This document shows positions 1 through 11,241 of a DNA stretch of 64,000 nt, piece after piece (positions within the stretch are counted from its first letter, which is position 1; every line of letters starts with the position of its first letter). Source of the stretch: Rhodocyclus tenuis (lineage in GTDB: Bacteria > Pseudomonadota > Gammaproteobacteria > Burkholderiales > Rhodocyclaceae); contig NZ_JACIGE010000003.1 in the NCBI RefSeq assembly GCF_014197755.1, forward strand, positions 237,130-301,129, in the 5' to 3' direction. The notes beneath the pieces were generated by a model that was not told the DNA's origin, did not search any database, and worked only from the letters and a program-made list of their open reading frames with translations. Both the position numbers and the translations under genes were made by a program.

Positions 1-223
1 TATCGGCAGCAATCTGTTGCGCCACCGCCATCACTCGGCCGAGTACCGGCACGTCGGCCGCGCTGACCGTCGCCAGCGAAGTAATGTGACGCTTCGGGAT
101 GACAAGAATGTGTACCGGACGCAAGGGATTGATGTCGTGGAAAGCGAGAACCTCGTCGTCCTCATAGACCTTGCGCGAGGGAATCTCGCCCCGGACGATG
201 CGGCAGAAAAGGCAGTCATCCAT
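1..223 (-). CDS. hinT: HIT-family nucleotide-binding protein (HinT-like), 3' part cut by window edge
   Basis: The first 74 codons are visible; the gene runs off the left edge. The N-terminus opens MDDCLFCRI, the usual start of HinT-type purine-nucleoside phosphoramidase proteins, and continues with the conserved FHDINP and HILVIPK segments. The catalytic HxHxH triad lies beyond the edge, so activity cannot be checked. It follows hisE by three bases and ends the leftward hisB-H-A-F-I-E run, a common arrangement in betaproteobacteria, so it is probably co-transcribed with it. Family assignment is firm; physiological substrate is not known from sequence. Confidence 0.9.
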   Translation of the reverse strand, partial: MDDCLFCRIVRGEIPSRKVYEDDEVLAFHDINPLRPVHILVIPKRHITSLATVSAADVPVLGRVMAVAQQIAAD

Positions 224-226
224 CGC

Positions 227-547
227 TTATGCGCTCCGTGCTTTCTTTTCGTCGATACCGGAAATGCCTTCACGCCGCCGCATTTCCTGCAACACATCCT
301 CGATCGACAGACCGTAGTACGCCAGCAGGACCATCGTGTGGAAGAGTACGTCGGTCGATTCCCAGACCACGTGCAGGCGGTTGCCTTCCTTGCCGGCCAT
401 GATCAACTCGGCACATTCCTCACCGATCTTCTTGAGGATGGCGTCCGGCCCCTTGGCCATCAGTTGCGCCGTGTAGGAGCTTTCCGGGTCGGCATTGCGC
501 CGGGAGCTCAGTGTCTCCGACAGGCGGTGCAGCAAATCGATGTTCAT
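227..547 (-). CDS. hisE: Phosphoribosyl-ATP pyrophosphatase
   Basis: Cytoplasmic enzyme of histidine biosynthesis that hydrolyses PR-ATP to PR-AMP and pyrophosphate. The protein is 106 residues, normal for a stand-alone HisE, and has the all-alpha MazG-like core with the metal-binding acidic motif [13 protein letters not shown] around residues 39-51 and the downstream ESTDVLFH segment. The ATG overlaps the hisI stop by four bases (ATGA), which fixes the start and indicates translational coupling. HisE and HisI are separate proteins here, not fused as in enterobacteria. Confidence 0.95.
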   Translation of the reverse strand: MNIDLLHRLSETLSSRRNADPESSYTAQLMAKGPDAILKKIGEECAELIMAGKEGNRLHVVWESTDVLFHTMVLLAYYGLSIEDVLQEMRRREGISGIDEKKARSA

Positions 548-951
548 TTTACGTAAATGTCCTTCGGATCCTTCAGAACCGGATCGGCGGCAGCCCATTG
601 CTCGCCCTCGACCCGGAAGAAAAAACAGCTTTCGCGGCCGGTATGGCAAGCAATGCCGCCCTCCTGCTCGACGCTGAGCAGCAGCGCATCGCCGTCGCAA
701 TCGGTGCGGATATCGCGCACATGCTGCACATGGCCGGATTCCTCGCCCTTGCGCCAGAGACGCTGGCGCGAACGCGACCAGTATACCGCGCGCCGGCAAC
801 GCACCGTCTCGGCCAGTGACTCACGGTTCATCCAGGCCAGAGTCAGGACGCGGCCGCTGCCGGCTTCCTGCGTGATCACCGGAATCAGACCATCGGCATC
901 CCAGTGCAGCGCGTCAAGCCAGGGCAGGCTCGGATCGAGATCGTGGCTCAC
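544..951 (-). CDS. hisI: Phosphoribosyl-AMP cyclohydrolase
   Basis: Opens the adenine ring of PR-AMP, the third step of histidine biosynthesis. At 135 residues it is a stand-alone HisI. It contains the [20 protein letters not shown] stretch typical of the family, the metal-site DCDGDALLL segment near residues 86-94 and the [12 protein letters not shown] segment supplying the zinc-binding cysteine and histidine. It overlaps hisF by four bases upstream and hisE by four bases downstream, so translation of all three is likely coupled. Confidence 0.96.
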   Translation of the reverse strand: MSHDLDPSLPWLDALHWDADGLIPVITQEAGSGRVLTLAWMNRESLAETVRCRRAVYWSRSRQRLWRKGEESGHVQHVRDIRTDCDGDALLLSVEQEGGIACHTGRESCFFFRVEGEQWAAADPVLKDPKDIYVK

Positions 952-1709
952 AGACGGACCTCGATGCCGCGCTCGCGCATGTATTCCTTGGCCTGACGCA
1001 CGGTGAACTCGCCGAAGTGGAAAATCGAGGCGGCGAGAACGGCATCGGCACGACCTTCTGTTACGCCGTCGGCCAGATGCTGCAAGTTGCCGACGCCGCC
1101 GCTGGCGATCACCGGAATATCGACCGCATCGGACACGGCACGCGTCAGCGCCAGATCGAAACCGCTGCGTGCGCCGTCGCGATCCATGCTGGTCAGCAGG
1201 ATTTCGCCGGCGCCCAGCTCTTGCACGCGGCGCGCCCAGGCCACCGCGTCAAGTTCGGTGCGGTTGCGACCACCATGCGTAAACACCGCCCACTCACCGG
1301 GCGCGACCTGCTTGGCGTCGATGGCGACAACGATGCACTGCGAGCCGACCTTGGCCGACGCTTCGGCGACGAGATCGGGATTCTGCACGGCCGTCGTGTT
1401 GATGCTCACCTTGTCGGCGCCAGCATTGAGCAGGCGGCGCACATCGCCGATGACGCGCACGCCACCGCCCACAGTCAAGGGGATGAATACCTGCGAGGCG
1501 CACGCCTCGATGATCGACAGGATGATGTCGCGCTGATCGGACGAAGCGGTGATGTCGAGGAACGTAACTTCGTCAGCGCCCTGCTCGTCGTAGCGGCGAG
1601 CGATCTCGACCGGATCGCCGGCGTCGCGCAGATTGACGAAGTTGGTGCCCTTGACGACGCGACCGGCGGTGACGTCGAGGCAGGGAATGATGCGTTTGGC
1701 GAGCGCCAA
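948..1709 (-). CDS. hisF: Imidazole glycerol phosphate synthase, cyclase subunit
   Basis: A 253-residue (beta/alpha)8 barrel that closes the imidazole ring of IGP, using ammonia delivered by HisH. The N-terminal KRIIPCLDV contains the catalytic aspartate (about residue 11), and the second catalytic aspartate lies in TSMDRDG near residue 178. The phosphate-binding loops GGGVR and ASGGVGN are both present. Length matches the family. It is separated from hisA by 26 bases and overlaps hisI. HisF and HisH act as a heterodimer, and both are encoded in this run. Confidence 0.97.
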   Translation of the reverse strand: MALAKRIIPCLDVTAGRVVKGTNFVNLRDAGDPVEIARRYDEQGADEVTFLDITASSDQRDIILSIIEACASQVFIPLTVGGGVRVIGDVRRLLNAGADKVSINTTAVQNPDLVAEASAKVGSQCIVVAIDAKQVAPGEWAVFTHGGRNRTELDAVAWARRVQELGAGEILLTSMDRDGARSGFDLALTRAVSDAVDIPVIASGGVGNLQHLADGVTEGRADAVLAASIFHFGEFTVRQAKEYMRERGIEVRL

Positions 1710-1735
1710 GGCGAAGACCCGGAACCTTTCCCGAC

Positions 1736-2479
1736 TCAGCTTGCGCCGAGACGATCGGCTTCGGCCTGCGCCGCCGCAAAATCGATTGAACCGTCGTAAA
1801 TGGCGCGACCGGCAATGGCGCCGACGATGCCTTCTGATTCAACCGCGCACAGCGCGCCGATGTCGGCGATCGACGACAGGCCGCCACTGGCGTACACAGG
1901 AATGCGCAGGGACTGCGCCAGCTTGACCGTAGCCTCGATATTGAAGCCGGAAAGCATGCCGTCGCGGCCGATATCGGTATAGATGATGCCCTCGACGCCG
2001 TAATCCTCGAACTTCTTGGCGAGATCGATGACGTCGTGACGCGTCAGCTTGGACCAGCCGTCGACGGCGACCTTGCCGTCGCGCGCGTCGAGACCGACGA
2101 TGATGTGCCCGGGAAAAGCGCCGCAGGCATCGTGCAGGAAACCGGGGTTCTTCACCGCGGCGGTGCCGATGATGACGTAGCTGATGCCGGCATCGAGTGC
2201 GCGCTCGATGGTGTCGAGATCGCGGATGCCACCACCGAGCTGCACCGGAATCTCCTCGCCAACGGCGGCAAGGATTTCGCGGATGGCAGCCTTGTTCTTC
2301 GGCTGTCCGGCAAAGGCGCCATCAAGGTCGACCACGTGCAGGCGACGCGCGCCCTGATCGAGCCAGTGCTGCGCCTGCGCACCGGGAGTGGTGGAAAAAA
2401 CGGTAGCGTCGTCCATCAAGCCCTGCTTGAGACGGACGCACTGGCCGCCTTTCAGGTCAATCGCGGGAATGATCAGCAT
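1736..2479 (-). CDS. hisA: ProFAR isomerase (phosphoribosylformimino-AICAR-phosphate isomerase)
   Basis: A 247-residue TIM barrel that performs the Amadori rearrangement of ProFAR to PRFAR. It opens [17 protein letters not shown], with the catalytic aspartate in the AIDLK motif; the second catalytic aspartate lies in YTDIGRDGM near residue 173. Half-barrel phosphate sites LGGGIRD and ASGGLS are present. It is homologous to the HisF product encoded next to it. Eighty-seven non-coding bases separate it from hisH; I saw no clear promoter or terminator there. Confidence 0.97.
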   Translation of the reverse strand: MLIIPAIDLKGGQCVRLKQGLMDDATVFSTTPGAQAQHWLDQGARRLHVVDLDGAFAGQPKNKAAIREILAAVGEEIPVQLGGGIRDLDTIERALDAGISYVIIGTAAVKNPGFLHDACGAFPGHIIVGLDARDGKVAVDGWSKLTRHDVIDLAKKFEDYGVEGIIYTDIGRDGMLSGFNIEATVKLAQSLRIPVYASGGLSSIADIGALCAVESEGIVGAIAGRAIYDGSIDFAAAQAEADRLGAS

Positions 2480-2566
2480 ATTGGCGGAGCAAGGGAGTGA
2501 AGAAGGGGGACGTAAAAGAATCCGGGAGAGAGCGAGCTTGCCGACGAAAACAGGGGTTTCGCGACA

Positions 2567-3229
2567 TCAGGGCGACCAGTGGATGAAATTGGCCAGCAGG
2601 GCAAGGCCTGCCTGTGCGCTTTTCTCCGGATGGCATTGAACTGCGAAGATATTATCCCGCGCCACTGCACTGGTAAAGGGGATGCCGTAGTCGGTCGTGC
2701 CGGCAACGATGCCGCGATCGGCCGGATCGACGAAGTAGCTGTGCACGAAGTAGAAACGCTCGCCGTCGGGAATACCCTGCCACAGCGGATGCGCCACGCC
2801 AGCGCCGTCAACAGTCTGACCTACCTCGTTCCAGCCCATGTGCGGCACCTTCAGGCGAACGCCGGCGGCATCGACCATTTGCGCGGCAGGAAAGCGGCGA
2901 ACGCTGCCAGCAAAGAGGCCGAGTCCGGCGACATCACCTTCCTCGCTGTGCTGGAAGAGCATCTGCAGACCGATGCAGATGCCGAGGAAAGGTTTGTCAT
3001 GCGCGGCATCGAGCAGCGCCGGACGCAACCCGCGCGCATCAAGTTCGCGCATGCAGTCGGGCATGGCGCCCTGCCCGGGGAATACGACACGCTCGGCGGC
3101 AGCGACGACGGCTGGATCGGCGGTGACGCACACTTCGCGGCCCTCGGCGACATGCACCACCGCCTGCCAAACCGAGCGCAGATTGCCCATGCCATAGTCG
3201 ATGACGGCAATCATTCCCTCAGCCGCCAT
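2567..3229 (-). CDS. hisH: Imidazole glycerol phosphate synthase, glutamine amidotransferase subunit
   Basis: A class I glutaminase that supplies ammonia to HisF. The nucleophile cysteine sits in the [11 protein letters not shown] segment, and the C-terminal [10 protein letters not shown] provides the catalytic His and Glu. The chosen ATG lies about seven bases after an AAGGGAG ribosome-binding site inside the end of hisB, and overlaps the hisB stop by one base. A second in-frame ATG 15 bases downstream would begin at [11 protein letters not shown] but has its purine tract too close. Length 220 residues from the upstream start. Confidence 0.96.
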   Translation of the reverse strand: MAAEGMIAVIDYGMGNLRSVWQAVVHVAEGREVCVTADPAVVAAAERVVFPGQGAMPDCMRELDARGLRPALLDAAHDKPFLGICIGLQMLFQHSEEGDVAGLGLFAGSVRRFPAAQMVDAAGVRLKVPHMGWNEVGQTVDGAGVAHPLWQGIPDGERFYFVHSYFVDPADRGIVAGTTDYGIPFTSAVARDNIFAVQCHPEKSAQAGLALLANFIHWSP

Positions 3230-3816
3230 CAGAGCGCTCCCTTGGTCGAGGGAATGCTGCCGGCAGCGCGCGGATCGGCCTCGCTGGCCATGCGCAGCGC
3301 GCGACCGAAGGCCTTGAATATCGTCTCCGCCTGATGGTGCGCGTTGTCGCCGCGAATATTGTCGATGTGCAGCGTGATCAACGCATGATTGACCAGGCCC
3401 TGGAAAAACTCGCGGACCAGATCGACATCGAAGGCGCCAACTTGGGCACGCGTGAAATCGACGTCAAAAACCAGACCTGGCCGGCCCGAGAGGTCGACGA
3501 CGACGCGCGACAGCGCTTCGTCGAGCGGCACATAGGCGTGGCCGTAACGACGCAGCCCCTTCTTGTCAGCGAGCGCACGCGCCAGCGCCTGACCGACGCT
3601 GATGCCGATATCCTCGACGGTGTGATGCGCGTCAATGTGCAGATCGCCGACCGCCTCGACCGCAAGGTCGATCAAGCCGTGCCGCGCGATCTGGTCGAGC
3701 ATGTGATCGAGAAAGGGAACGCCGGTCGCAAAGCGGCCGATGCCGCTGCCATCGAGGTCGAGCTTGACGCTGACCTGCGTCTCGAGCGTGTTGCGTGTGA
3801 TTTCAGCCTGCCGCAT
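3229..3816 (-). CDS. hisB: Imidazoleglycerol-phosphate dehydratase
   Basis: Dehydrates IGP to imidazole acetol phosphate. The 195-residue monofunctional form lacks the histidinol-phosphatase domain of the enterobacterial fusion. The two manganese-binding motifs are clear: [10 protein letters not shown] near residue 67 and [14 protein letters not shown] near the C-terminus. ATG at 3816 gives the usual start [10 protein letters not shown]; a GTG four codons upstream is an alternative. It is the first gene of the leftward block. The next gene to the right is hisC on the opposite strand, unlike the usual co-directional hisC-hisB order. Confidence 0.95.
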   Translation of the reverse strand: MRQAEITRNTLETQVSVKLDLDGSGIGRFATGVPFLDHMLDQIARHGLIDLAVEAVGDLHIDAHHTVEDIGISVGQALARALADKKGLRRYGHAYVPLDEALSRVVVDLSGRPGLVFDVDFTRAQVGAFDVDLVREFFQGLVNHALITLHIDNIRGDNAHHQAETIFKAFGRALRMASEADPRAAGSIPSTKGAL

Positions 3817-4059
3817 CGTAAGCGCCACAAGGGATTGGAACAGAGGGGCATGATACCATTCCGACCTGAGATCGATTCCGAATTAACCATCGATTTAGTG
3901 TCCGCAAGAGGCTGGATAACGAGCTTCGGCATGGCGGCAGCCGGCCTCGCCGGATCGCCGGACGCATACGCCGGCAGCCGGGTCACCATCGCGCAGCAAA
4001 TCCGGCGCCGATCGCCGCGCCAGTGCCTGCGCTCACTTTTTCGAGTCGCCGAGAAGCGC
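3817..4059. promoter_or_regulatory. Divergent intergenic region between hisB and hisC
   Basis: About 240 bases must contain the start signals for both hisB (leftward) and hisC (rightward). On the minus strand a TATCAT -10-like hexamer lies at 3850-3855, about 35 bases before the hisB ATG; no good -35 was found. On the plus strand there is an AT-rich stretch near 3882-3900 but no convincing promoter. I saw no leader-peptide run of histidine codons and no attenuator. Confidence 0.4.
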
Positions 4060-5142
4060 ATGAGCAAATACTGGAGTGCCGTCGCCCGCAAGCTGATCCC
4101 CTACGTCCCGGGTGAACAACCGAAGCTGAGCCAGCTGGTCAAGCTCAATACCAACGAGAACCCCTACCCGCCGAGCGAGCGCGCCGTCGCCGCGATTGCC
4201 GGTGAGCTGGGCGAAGACGGCGGCAAGCTGCGGCTCTATCCCGATCCGAACGGCGATCGCCTGAAGGCCGCCATCGCCAGCTTCTACGCTGCCGACGGCG
4301 TCTCGGCAGCAAACGTTTTCGTCGGCAACGGTTCCGACGAGGTGCTGGCACACGTATTCCAGGCGCTGCTCAAGCACGAGCGGCCGATTCTCTTCCCCGA
4401 CATCACCTACAGCTTCTATCCGGTCTATTGCGGGTTGTACGAGATCGAGCATGTCGCCGTGCCGCTCGCCGACGACTTTTCGATCGTCGCCGACGATTAC
4501 CTGCGGCCCAACGGCGGCATCATCTTCCCCAACCCGAACGCGCCGACCGGACGCCTGCTGCCACTCGCCGAAATCGAGCGCATCGTCGCCAGCAACCCGG
4601 ATTCGGTCGTCGTCATCGACGAGGCCTACATCGACTTCGCCGCCGAGGCCGTGCCGACGGCCATCCCGCTGGTCGCGCGCTACCCGAACCTGCTGGTGGT
4701 GCATACGCTGTCGAAGTCGCGTTCGCTGGCCGGACTGCGTGTCGGTTTCGCCATCGGCGACGCGCAACTGATCGAGGCGCTCGAACGCGTCAAGAACAGC
4801 TTCAACTCCTACCCGCTCGACCGTCTGGCGATCGCCGGCGGCGTCGCGGCGATGAACGACCGCGTGCACTACGACACGACGCGCCGCGCGGTGATGAACA
4901 GCCGTGAACAGCTGACGCGCGACCTGCACTCGCTCGGCTTCGACATCGTTCCCTCGGCCGCCAACTTCATCTTCGTCCGCCACCCGCAACTCGACGCGGC
5001 GACACTGGCGTCCGCCTTGCGCGAGCGTGCGATCATCGTCCGCCACTTCCGCCTGCCGCGCATCGACCAGTATCTGCGCATCACCATCGGCACTGACGAC
5101 CAGTGCACTGCCCTGCTTTCCGCCCTGAGGGAAATTCTCTGA
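4060..5142 (+). CDS. hisC: Histidinol-phosphate aminotransferase
   Basis: PLP-dependent fold-type I aminotransferase, 360 residues, converting imidazole acetol phosphate and glutamate to histidinol phosphate. Visible family motifs are [12 protein letters not shown] near the N-terminus, [18 protein letters not shown] (PLP contact asparagine), VIDEAYIDF (aspartate binding the pyridine nitrogen) and the Schiff-base lysine in [14 protein letters not shown]. An open frame continues upstream, but ATG at 4060 gives the normal MSKYWS start. The gene is on the opposite strand to all other his genes here and is followed two bases later by a nitroreductase gene. Confidence 0.96.
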   Translation: MSKYWSAVARKLIPYVPGEQPKLSQLVKLNTNENPYPPSERAVAAIAGELGEDGGKLRLYPDPNGDRLKAAIASFYAADGVSAANVFVGNGSDEVLAHVFQALLKHERPILFPDITYSFYPVYCGLYEIEHVAVPLADDFSIVADDYLRPNGGIIFPNPNAPTGRLLPLAEIERIVASNPDSVVVIDEAYIDFAAEAVPTAIPLVARYPNLLVVHTLSKSRSLAGLRVGFAIGDAQLIEALERVKNSFNSYPLDRLAIAGGVAAMNDRVHYDTTRRAVMNSREQLTRDLHSLGFDIVPSAANFIFVRHPQLDAATLASALRERAIIVRHFRLPRIDQYLRITIGTDDQCTALLSALREIL

Positions 5143-5144
5143 CC

Positions 5145-5840
5145 ATGAACGAAGCCCAACGCGAAATCGTCGCCCAGGTCGACAACGCCATCCGCTCGCG
5201 CCACTCGATCCGCCGCTTCCTGGCGAAACCGGTGGCGCGCAAGACGCTTGAGGAACTGCTCGCCCTCGCCGCCTGCGCCCCCTCGGGAACCAATGTACAA
5301 CCATGGAAAGTGTACGCGCTGGTCGGCGAGGAAAAGGCCAGACTGTCGGCGGCGATCATCGACAAGTTCAACGCCGGCCCGATCGAAACGCGCGAGTTCG
5401 ACTACTACCCGAAGGAGTGGGTCGAGCCGTGGATCGGCCGGCGGCGCAAGGTCGGCCTCGGCCTCTACAGCCTGCTCGGCATCGGCAAGGAAGACAAGGC
5501 GGCGATGAAGCAGCAGACGGCGCGTAACTACCTCTTTTTCGACGCGCCGGTCGGCCTGATCTTCACCATGGACCGCAAGCTCGGCCAGGGGATGTTCATC
5601 GACTACGGCATGTTCATCGGCAACCTGATGACCGCGGCGCGCGCGCGCGGGCTCGATACCTGTCCGCAGGCGGCCTTTGCCGACTACCACCAGACGATCC
5701 GCGAAGTGCTCGGCATCGGCGACAACGAACTCGTCGTCTGCGGTCTGGCGCTCGGCTACGCCGACCCGGATGCGCCGGAAAACCATCTGGTCACCGAGCG
5801 CGAGCCCGTTTCGGCCTTCACCAGCTTCCGCGGTTTCTAG
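5145..5840 (+). CDS. Nitroreductase-family flavoprotein
   Basis: A 231-residue NAD(P)H/FMN-type nitroreductase-fold protein. The N-terminal SRHSIRRF gives the FMN-phosphate contacts, ACAPSGTNVQPW is the conserved flavin-binding/dimer motif, and the C-terminal NELVVCGLALGYAD is the usual family ending. The natural substrate cannot be told from sequence; quinones, nitroaromatics or enoates are typical of the family. It begins two bases after the hisC stop, so the two are almost certainly co-transcribed, and it ends just before a strong hairpin terminator shared with convergent hisD. Confidence 0.88.
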   Translation: MNEAQREIVAQVDNAIRSRHSIRRFLAKPVARKTLEELLALAACAPSGTNVQPWKVYALVGEEKARLSAAIIDKFNAGPIETREFDYYPKEWVEPWIGRRRKVGLGLYSLLGIGKEDKAAMKQQTARNYLFFDAPVGLIFTMDRKLGQGMFIDYGMFIGNLMTAARARGLDTCPQAAFADYHQTIREVLGIGDNELVVCGLALGYADPDAPENHLVTEREPVSAFTSFRGF

Positions 5841-5862
5841 CGCGCGACTGGCCGCCCCCGGA

Positions 5863-5902
5863 AACGAAAACGCCGCAGGCAGACGCTTGCGGCGTTTTCG
5901 TT
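5863..5902. terminator. Bidirectional intrinsic terminator between nitroreductase gene and hisD
   Basis: A perfect 15-bp inverted repeat (arms 5863-5877 and 5888-5902, loop 10 bases). Each arm carries GAAAAC/GTTTTC, so a T-rich run follows the GC stem on both strands. It sits between converging stop codons at 5840 and 5960 and should end both transcripts. Confidence 0.9.
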
Positions 5903-5959
5903 CTGGCAGGGCGGCGCCCACTGCGAGCGGAGCGCCGGCGGACTCAGTCGCTTAGTCGA

Positions 5960-7258
5960 TCAGTCGAGCCGGTACTCGGCCGAGCGCGCGTGCGCGGTCA
6001 GCCCCTCGCCTTCGGCCAGCGTCGCGGCGATGCGACCGAGCGTCTGCGCGCCAGCGTGGGAGACGCGGATCAGGCTGCTGCGCTTCTGGAAGTCATAGAC
6101 GCCGAGCGGTGACGAGAAGCGCGCGCTGCCCGAAGTCGGCAGCACGTGGTTCGGGCCGGCGCAGTAGTCGCCGAGCGATTCCGAGGTGTAGCGGCCGATG
6201 AAGATGGCGCCGGCGTGGCGGATCTTCGGCAGCCAGTTTTCGGCGTCGGCGATCGACAGTTCAAGGTGCTCGGGCGCGATGCGGTTGGCCAGCGCACAGG
6301 CTTCGTCGAGATCGCGCACCGCGATCAGCGCGCCACGATTCTCCAGCGCAGCGCGGATCACTGCCTGCCGCGGCATGGTCGGCAACAGGCGCTCGATAGC
6401 CTCGGCGACGCGATCGAGGAAGGCCGCATCGGGGCTGACCAGGATCGACTGCGCCAGTTCGTCGTGCTCGGCCTGCGAGAACAGATCCATCGCCACCCAG
6501 TCCGGGTTGGTCTGGCCGTCGCAGACGACGAGGATTTCGGAAGGTCCGGCAACCATGTCGATACCGACGACGCCGAAGACGCGGCGTTTGGCGGCAGCCA
6601 CGTAGGCGTTGCCGGGGCCGACGATCTTGTCCACCTGCGGCACTGTCTGCGTGCCGTAGGCCAGTGCGCCGACCGCCTGCGCACCGCCGATGGTGAACAC
6701 ACGATCCACCCCGGCGAGCGCCGCGGCGGCGAGCACCAGCGCATTCTTCTCGCCGCCCGGCGTCGGCACGACCATGATCAGTTCGCCGACACCGGCGACG
6801 TGCGCCGGAATCGCGTTCATCAGCACCGACGACGGATACGCGGCCTTGCCACCGGGAACGTAGAGACCGACGCGGTCGAGCGGCGTCACTTTTTGGCCGA
6901 GCAGCGTGCCATCGGCTTCTTCGTACTGCCAGCCCTGCAGCGGCTGCCGCTGGTGGTAGCTGCGCACGCGCGCGGCAGCGGCTTCCAGCGCCGCGCGCTG
7001 CGCAGTAGGCAGACCGTCCAGCGCTGCCTGCAGCGCGCTCGCCGGCAGCTCGAGTTCGCCCATGCTGCTCACCGACAGGCGGTCGAAGCGGTTGGTGTAG
7101 TCGATCACCGCCGCGTCGCCGCGCGTCTTCACGTCGGCGAGGATGCCGGCGACGGTACGATCGACCGTGTCGTCCTGTGCGCCTTCGAAGGCCAGCAGCG
7201 CATCGAGACGCGCCTTGAAATCGGCGTCGGCGGATGAAAAGCGTTTGATGGCGATCAT
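5960..7258 (-). CDS. hisD: Histidinol dehydrogenase
   Basis: Zinc enzyme that oxidises histidinol to histidine in two NAD-dependent steps. The 432-residue protein has the signature of the family around [13 protein letters not shown], zinc ligands in QAEHDE, the catalytic glutamate-histidine pair in IAPEHLEL and the downstream [12 protein letters not shown] segment. It overlaps hisG by four bases. In most relatives hisC follows hisD on the same strand; here hisD instead ends at a terminator facing the inverted hisC/nitroreductase pair. Confidence 0.97.
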   Translation of the reverse strand: MIAIKRFSSADADFKARLDALLAFEGAQDDTVDRTVAGILADVKTRGDAAVIDYTNRFDRLSVSSMGELELPASALQAALDGLPTAQRAALEAAAARVRSYHQRQPLQGWQYEEADGTLLGQKVTPLDRVGLYVPGGKAAYPSSVLMNAIPAHVAGVGELIMVVPTPGGEKNALVLAAAALAGVDRVFTIGGAQAVGALAYGTQTVPQVDKIVGPGNAYVAAAKRRVFGVVGIDMVAGPSEILVVCDGQTNPDWVAMDLFSQAEHDELAQSILVSPDAAFLDRVAEAIERLLPTMPRQAVIRAALENRGALIAVRDLDEACALANRIAPEHLELSIADAENWLPKIRHAGAIFIGRYTSESLGDYCAGPNHVLPTSGSARFSSPLGVYDFQKRSSLIRVSHAGAQTLGRIAATLAEGEGLTAHARSAEYRLD

Positions 7259-7899
7259 GCGGCGACGGCCCCGGTGAAGGCGTCGAGGATCGGTGACAGC
7301 TGCGCGTGCTTGAGCTTGAGCGCGGCCTGATTGACGATCAGACGCGAGGAAATGTCGAGGATGTGTTCGACGGCAACCAGCCGGTTGGCCTTCAGCGTAC
7401 CGCCCGACGAAACCAGATCGACGATGGCGTCGGCGAGCCCGGCCAGCGGCGCCAGCTCCATTGAGCCGTAGAGCTTGATCAGATCGACGTGCACGCCCTT
7501 GGCGGCGAAGTGCTCACGCGCCGTGTTGATGTACTTGGTCGCCACTTTCAGGCGCGCGCCCTGGCGCACGGCATTCTCGTAGTCGAAGCCCTCGGGAACG
7601 GCAACCATCATGCGGCAGCGCGCGATATTCAGGTCGAGCGGCTGATAGAGTCCCTCGCCGCCGTGCTCGATCAGCACGTCGCGGCCGGCGACGCCGAGAT
7701 CGGCCGCGCCATACTGGACGTAGGTCGGCACGTCGGAAGCGCGCACGACGACGACACGCACGTCGGGGCGGTTGGTGGCGATGATCAGCTTGCGCGAGGT
7801 TTCCGGGTTCTCCTGCGGAACGATCCCGGCCGCCGCCAGCAGCGGCAGCGTTTCCTCGAAGATGCGGCCCTTGGAGAGGGCGATGGTGATGCCGTTCAC
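7255..7899 (-). CDS. hisG: ATP phosphoribosyltransferase catalytic subunit, short form
   Basis: Commits PRPP and ATP to histidine synthesis. At 214 residues it is the short HisG(S) type, which lacks the C-terminal histidine-binding domain and, by family knowledge, needs HisZ for activity and feedback; no hisZ lies in this window. Core motifs [18 protein letters not shown] and the PRPP loop region [13 protein letters not shown] are present. The start is GTG, with an AGGAAG ribosome-binding site just upstream. A TAAAAT -10-like hexamer lies on the minus strand at 7927-7932 without a clear -35. Confidence 0.95.
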   Translation of the reverse strand: MNGITIALSKGRIFEETLPLLAAAGIVPQENPETSRKLIIATNRPDVRVVVVRASDVPTYVQYGAADLGVAGRDVLIEHGGEGLYQPLDLNIARCRMMVAVPEGFDYENAVRQGARLKVATKYINTAREHFAAKGVHVDLIKLYGSMELAPLAGLADAIVDLVSSGGTLKANRLVAVEHILDISSRLIVNQAALKLKHAQLSPILDAFTGAVAA

Positions 7900-8055
7900 G
7901 GCGTCTTCCTGCTTGATAAAGAGGCGATTTTACCGCACGTCGCCGGCCCTTGCCGCGGCAAAGCGGCGGGCGGCCAGACGCGGCTCCGGCACACGATGCC
8001 GCGACAGGCTGGGGCAACAGGGCGACAGCGTCTGGCACTGCCGCCCGCCGAACAC

Positions 8056-9544
<1,489 letters not shown>

Positions 9545-9547
9545 GAA

Positions 9548-10300
9548 TCAGTTCCTCAGCTTGTAACCGCTGCGCAGGAAGGCCAGCGCCACCGCGGTGA
9601 CGACGACAAAACAGGCAGCGACGACGGTGACGCTCAGTTCCGGCGCAGCGTCGGAAACGCCGAAAAAGCCGAAACGGAAGCCGTCAATAATATAAAAAAC
9701 GGGGTTGAAGTGCGAAACCTGCTGCCAGAAAGGCGGCAGCGAGGCGATCGAGTAGAAGACGCCGGAAAGCATGGTCAGCGGCATGATCAGGAAGTTCTGG
9801 AAACCGGCGAGCTGGTCGAACTTGTCCGCCCAGATGCCGCCGATGACGCCGAGCGCACCCATGATGCCGCCGCCGAGCACGGCGAAGACGAGAATCCACA
9901 GCGGCGCGGCAAAAGACAGCGGCGCGAAGATCGCTGTTGCGGCAAAGACGCCCAGACCGACGACCAGACCGCGCAGAACGGCAGCACCGACGAAGGCGAA
10001 GAAGAACTCGACGTAGGAGATCGGCGGCAGCAGCACGAAGACGATACTGCCGGTGACCTTCGACTGGATCAGGCTCGACGAACTGTTGGCGAAGGCGTTC
10101 TGCAGCACCGACATCATCACCAGACCGGGTATGAGGAAGGCGGCATAGGGAACGCCGTGCACGCGCACATGCTCGTCGAGCACATGCGAAAAGATCAGCA
10201 GGTAGAGGATGGCCGTCAGCACCGGCGCGGCGACGGTCTGGAAACTCACTTTCCAGAAGCGCAGCACCTCCTTGCGCAGCAGCGTCGTCATGCCACTCAT
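9548..10300 (-). CDS. ABC-2 type transporter permease (YadH-like)
   Basis: A 250-residue integral membrane protein with about six hydrophobic segments, typical of the ABC-2 exporter permease family. Its N-terminus overlaps the preceding ATPase gene by four bases, so the two form a half-transporter pair that presumably homodimerises. The substrate is not evident; YadGH-type exporters remain poorly characterised. The position directly downstream of mlaB and upstream of ibaG-murA is conserved in many betaproteobacteria and hints at an envelope role, but this is inference. Confidence 0.88.
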   Translation of the reverse strand: MSGMTTLLRKEVLRFWKVSFQTVAAPVLTAILYLLIFSHVLDEHVRVHGVPYAAFLIPGLVMMSVLQNAFANSSSSLIQSKVTGSIVFVLLPPISYVEFFFAFVGAAVLRGLVVGLGVFAATAIFAPLSFAAPLWILVFAVLGGGIMGALGVIGGIWADKFDQLAGFQNFLIMPLTMLSGVFYSIASLPPFWQQVSHFNPVFYIIDGFRFGFFGVSDAAPELSVTVVAACFVVVTAVALAFLRSGYKLRN

Positions 10301-11208
10301 GCGCCGGCCCCGCTCTGCTGCATCAGTTCGATGAACACGTCCTCGAGATCGCCCTGCAACAACTGCAGGTCTTCAAGACGACAGCCGGCAAGGCGCAGTG
10401 CGGCGAGCAGCGGCTCGATTTCATTGGCATCGACGTAGCGCAGGCGCCAGCCGTCGCCATCGGCCTGCGCACGCGCCCGTAGCGCCGACGGCAGTTCGCT
10501 ACCCGGCGCCAGACGAACACGCAACGAGCGCGTGGAATGGTGCGCCAGCAGGTTTTCGGTGGTATCGAGCGCGACCACCCGCCCGGCCTTGAGCATGGCG
10601 ATGCGCCCGCACAAGGCCTGCGCTTCCTCGAGGTAATGCGTGGTCAGGATGACAGTGTGGCCCTCGCGGTTGAGGCGGCTGACGAACTGCCACAAGCCCT
10701 GCCGCAGTTCGACGTCGACGCCGGCGGTCGGCTCGTCGAGAACGATCACCGGCGGTTTGTGCACCAGGGCCTGCGCCACCAGCACGCGCCGCTTCATGCC
10801 GCCGGAAAGACGGCGCATATTGGTGTCGGCTTTCGTCGTCAGGTCGAGTTCGGCGAGGATCTCGTCGATCCAGTCGTCGTTATTGCGAATGCCGAAGTAA
10901 CCCGACTGGATGCGCAGCGTCTCGCGCACCGAAAAAAACGGGTCGAAGACGAGTTCCTGCGGCACCACGCCGAGCATGCGCCGGGCATTGCGGTAGTCGG
11001 CGACGACGTCATGTCCGCGCACCTCGATGCGGCCGGCATCGGCACGCGCCAGACCGGCGAGACAGGAGATCAGCGTCGTCTTGCCGGCGCCGTTCGGGCC
11101 GAGCAGGCCGAAGAACTCCCCGTCGCCGATTTCGAGCGAAACACCGTCGAGCGCACGCAGCGCCCCGAATCGCTTTTCGACTTGCCGGATGGAAACTGCG
11201 ACGGCGAT
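10297..11208 (-). CDS. ABC transporter ATPase (YadG-like), no canonical start codon
   Basis: ATPase subunit for the adjoining permease. Walker A is LLGPNGAGKTT, the signature is LSGGMKRR and Walker B is VIVLDEPTAGVD, followed by TTHYLEEAQ. The frame is open back to the mlaB stop at 11242-11244, but no ATG, GTG or TTG precedes the Walker A region. Homologues typically start just before the VSIR..EKRFGA segment. The best candidate is ATC at 11206-11208, which has GGAGGG four bases upstream and would give a 303-residue protein; an in-frame ATG at 11022 lies after Walker A and cannot be the functional start. Function is firm, start is not. Confidence 0.8.
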   Translation of the reverse strand: MAVAVSIRQVEKRFGALRALDGVSLEIGDGEFFGLLGPNGAGKTTLISCLAGLARADAGRIEVRGHDVVADYRNARRMLGVVPQELVFDPFFSVRETLRIQSGYFGIRNNDDWIDEILAELDLTTKADTNMRRLSGGMKRRVLVAQALVHKPPVIVLDEPTAGVDVELRQGLWQFVSRLNREGHTVILTTHYLEEAQALCGRIAMLKAGRVVALDTTENLLAHHSTRSLRVRLAPGSELPSALRARAQADGDGWRLRYVDANEIEPLLAALRLAGCRLEDLQLLQGDLEDVFIELMQQSGAGA

Positions 11209-11241
11209 GACGCCCTCCGCGACTGCTGCGCTGCCCGGGAA

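Noticed and set aside
3817..4059. Histidine attenuator leader peptide
   Set aside because: No short frame with a run of His codons and no alternative hairpins were seen.
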